Shown here: one piece after another, positions 62,055 to 64,000 of the stretch
Numbering within the stretch: position 1 is the first letter of the stretch
How the letters are laid out: each line of letters begins with the position of its first letter
DNA from: Stutzerimonas stutzeri
Lineage (GTDB): Bacteria; Pseudomonadota; Gammaproteobacteria; Pseudomonadales; Pseudomonadaceae
Assembly (NCBI RefSeq): GCF_024448985.1
Contig: NZ_JAMOII010000012.1
Coordinates: 42,696 to 106,695, forward strand
Length of the DNA stretch: 64,000 nt
Direction: 5' to 3'
Translations under genes and position numbers: made by a program
The notes under the pieces: generated by a model
The model's input: the letters and a program-made list of their open reading frames with translations, nothing else
Databases searched by the model: none
What the model was told of the DNA's origin: nothing

Positions 62055-62115
62055 GCAGCAACCCTCGTCTCGCGGCTGCCAGAGCGGCAGCCGCCGGGCG
62101 TCACCGGAGACTGAC

Positions 62116-62472
62116 ATGAAATACCTGTGCTTGATCTATTACGACGAGCAGCGCGTGGATTCGATGACCGACGAGCAGTGGGCCGCGTTGGTCGAGCAGT
62201 GCATCGCCAACGGCGAGCGGCTGCAGGAGAGCGGGCACTTCATTGCCGGCGAGCCGCTGCAATCGGTGCGTACCGCCAAGACAGTGCGCGTCCGCGAGGG
62301 CACGGTGTCCGTGGTTGACGGCCCGTTCGCCGAAACCCGCGAGCAGCTGGCGGGTTTCTACCTGCTGGAAGCGCAGGATCTGGACGAGGCGCTGCGTCTG
62401 GCCGCGAAGATTCCACCGGCGCAATTGGGCAGCATCGAGGTTCGCCCGTTGCGCCAACTGCCCGATCGCTGA
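62116..62472 (+). CDS. YCII/DGPF domain protein
   Basis: A 118-residue YCII-family protein with the intact diagnostic motif VVDGPFAETREQ (about residues 68-79). It starts MKYLCLIYYDEQ and ends just three bases before the sigma factor gene. It is a paralogue of the protein at 61172. DGPF proteins are the standard genetic partners of ECF42 sigma factors. Confidence 0.9.
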   Translation: MKYLCLIYYDEQRVDSMTDEQWAALVEQCIANGERLQESGHFIAGEPLQSVRTAKTVRVREGTVSVVDGPFAETREQLAGFYLLEAQDLDEALRLAAKIPPAQLGSIEVRPLRQLPDR

Positions 62473-62475
62473 TCG

Positions 62476-63747
62476 ATGCAGGAACGGGGCAGGCCGCCCT
62501 CGACCGACCTCCCGAATGGCGGGCCGACGCGGGCCGAGATCGATACTCTCTACCGCAACGAGTCGCGACGGGCGCTGGCGACGCTGATCCGGCTGCTGGG
62601 CGATTTCGATCTGGCCGGGGAAGCGTTGCACGATGCCTTCTTCGCCGCGGTGCAGCAGTGGCCGCGCGACGGAATACCGGACAACCCGCGGGCCTGGCTG
62701 GTCTCGGCTGGGCGCTTCAAGGCTATCGACGGGCTGCGCCGGCGGGCGCGCTTCAATGCTTCGTTGAACCTGCTGGCCGATCACCTGGACACCGACGAGG
62801 AGCCGGACTGGGACCGCGACATGCTGGAAGATGATCGCCTGCGGCTGGTCTTCACCTGCTGCCACCCGGCTTTGCCGGCCGATGCGCAGGTGGCGCTGAC
62901 CCTGCGCGAAGTCTGCGATCTGAAGACCGAGGAAATCGCCCGCGCCTTTCTCGCCTCGCCCAGCACCATTGCCCAGCGCATCGTCCGTGCCAAGCAGAAG
63001 ATTCGTGATGCCGCGATTCCCTATCGCGTGCCTTCGCGCGATGAGCTGCCGGCGCGTCTGGATAACGTGCTGCGGGTGATCTACCTGGTGTTCAACGAGG
63101 GCTATTCGGCATCCAGCGGCACTGAACTGACCCGCACCGATCTGAGCGCCGAAGCGATCCGGCTGGGCCGGCTGCTGCTCGAATTGCTGCCGGACCCCGA
63201 GCTGATGGGGCTGCTGGCGCTGATGTTGCTACACGACTCGCGTCGCATCGCGCGCACCAATGGCGCGGGCGAGCTGGTGCGCCTCGACCAGCAGGACCGC
63301 AGCCTGTGGGACCGGTCGCAGATCGAAGAAGGCTCGGCGCTGGTGCAGCGGGCGCTGGCCTCGCGGCGTTTCGGTCCCTACACCTTGCAGGCCGCGATTG
63401 TCGCCGCGCATGCCGAGGCGCCCAGCGCCGCGCAGACCGACTGGGCGCAGATCGTCGGGCTCTATGACGTGTTGCTGCGAACCAGCCCGTCTCCGGTGAT
63501 CGAGCTGAACCGCGCGGTAGCGGTAGCCATGCGCGACGGTCCTAATGCCGGGCTGCTGCTGGTCGAAGGCTTGCTGGCGCGCGGCCAATTGCAGGATTAC
63601 CACTTGCTACATTCGGCCCGTGCCGACCTCTGCCGCCGCCTCGGCCGCCTGGACGACGCACGAAACGCCTACCGAAGCGCCTTGCAATTGGCACAGTTGG
63701 AGCCGGAGCGGCGCTTTTTGCAGCAGCGGTTGGATGAGCTCTTGTAG
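62476..63747 (+). CDS. ECF42-type RNA polymerase sigma factor with C-terminal TPR-like extension
   Basis: A 423-residue sigma-70 family protein. The N-terminal part has sigma region 2 (FDLAGEALHDAFFAAVQQWP, PRAWLVSAGRFKAIDGLRRR) and region 4 (LREVCDLKTEEIARAFLAS, QRIVRAKQKIR). A long C-terminal extension (about residues 190-423) with TPR-like helices follows, typical of the ECF42 group. No anti-sigma factor gene is adjacent; in this group the extension is believed to replace it. Close coupling to the DGPF gene (three bases) supports the assignment. Confidence 0.9.
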   Translation: MQERGRPPSTDLPNGGPTRAEIDTLYRNESRRALATLIRLLGDFDLAGEALHDAFFAAVQQWPRDGIPDNPRAWLVSAGRFKAIDGLRRRARFNASLNLLADHLDTDEEPDWDRDMLEDDRLRLVFTCCHPALPADAQVALTLREVCDLKTEEIARAFLASPSTIAQRIVRAKQKIRDAAIPYRVPSRDELPARLDNVLRVIYLVFNEGYSASSGTELTRTDLSAEAIRLGRLLLELLPDPELMGLLALMLLHDSRRIARTNGAGELVRLDQQDRSLWDRSQIEEGSALVQRALASRRFGPYTLQAAIVAAHAEAPSAAQTDWAQIVGLYDVLLRTSPSPVIELNRAVAVAMRDGPNAGLLLVEGLLARGQLQDYHLLHSARADLCRRLGRLDDARNAYRSALQLAQLEPERRFLQQRLDELL

Positions 63748-64000
63748 CGTGTCGAAGTCTCGCCGGATGAACTTTCTCAACATGCGATGCAACTCGTAGG
63801 CCGAAGTGCGGCGCTGACCCTTGCGGTGCGCGGAGCGCACCCTACGGGCGTGGCGGTGGAGTAGGGTGGCTATGCGCACCGGCGTGTACGCTGCTACGCG
63901 GGAACCCTCGCGTTGGTAGTTCTACGGCTAACGACGCGGGGCGTCGCAATAACGCATCCACGCAGAGCATGGGAGTGATCACCTGGGCAGAATCAGCCGC
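63748..64000. repeat. Right-end intergenic region with a short hairpin repeat
   Basis: No gene is visible to the end of the window. A hairpin repeat GGTGCGCGGAGCGCACC with CTAC after it lies at 63825-63845, another widespread pseudomonad intergenic repeat, and it may terminate the sigma factor operon. Confidence 0.5.

Overview
The window is about 64 kb of a high-GC gammaproteobacterial chromosome. Gene content and order (nrdJa/nrdJb, zur-znuCB/znuA, metNIQ, thrB, the DUF2782 gene, polA and ErsA close together; recG next to oxyR) are those of Pseudomonas. The intergenic repeats (GTAGGGTGGGCTTCAGCCCACC and GTAGGGCCGAACTTGTTCGGC types) and the overall gene set suggest the Pseudomonas stutzeri group (Stutzerimonas). 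This placement is inference from memory, not from a search. I see no tRNA, rRNA, CRISPR, prophage or transposase gene; most of the window is core chromosome.

Layout. 1-8530: caa3-type cytochrome c oxidase (coxB with a fused cytochrome c domain, coxA, ctaG, coxC) and its assembly and heme A genes (DUF2909 protein, SURF1, ctaA, ctaB, SCO1). 8647-11268: methionine ABC importer metNIQ, divergent from large catalase katE (11418-13553). 13786-17371: zinc homeostasis, with zur-znuC-znuB-ygjP facing znuA. 17531-20427: a class II (B12) ribonucleotide reductase split into nrdJa and nrdJb. 20722-22095: nucleosidase ppnN. 22466-26515: a four-gene lipid cluster resembling E. coli ynbABC (CDP-alcohol transferase, hydrolase-methyltransferase fusion, acyltransferase, CDP-diacylglycerol synthase). 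26853-31144: thrB, a DUF2782 gene, polA and the small RNA ErsA.

31327-35861: a DUF4105 membrane-associated protein behind three tandem DUF2388 paralogues, a DUF1127 peptide, a monooxygenase-fold protein, and an mdaB-type quinone reductase carrying a one-base frameshift. 35925-38827: proton-translocating transhydrogenase pntAa-pntAb-pntB. 39355-46990: type II secretion genes gspE to gspM without gspC or gspD. 47174-51845: an HDOD signalling protein, recG and oxyR. 52026-54868: a short-chain dehydrogenase-like protein, a zinc alcohol/formaldehyde dehydrogenase and a small membrane protein. 54869-55922: about 1 kb of non-coding DNA made of two roughly 280-310 bp inverted repeats around an 8-bp microsatellite. 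55923-59760: an AEC transporter, then a methyltransferase next to a heme-oxygenase-like diiron protein, and a small hydrophilic protein. 59829-63747: a lactonase-type beta-propeller and an ECF42-type sigma factor operon with two YCII/DGPF proteins and a SnoaL-like protein.

The best candidates for undescribed biology are the ynb-like lipid cluster, the methyltransferase/diiron-protein pair, and the three DUF2388 genes coupled to DUF4105. ErsA, the split NrdJ with an Anr-like box upstream, the overlapping znuA start and Zur-like site, and the mdaB frameshift are smaller but well-supported observations.
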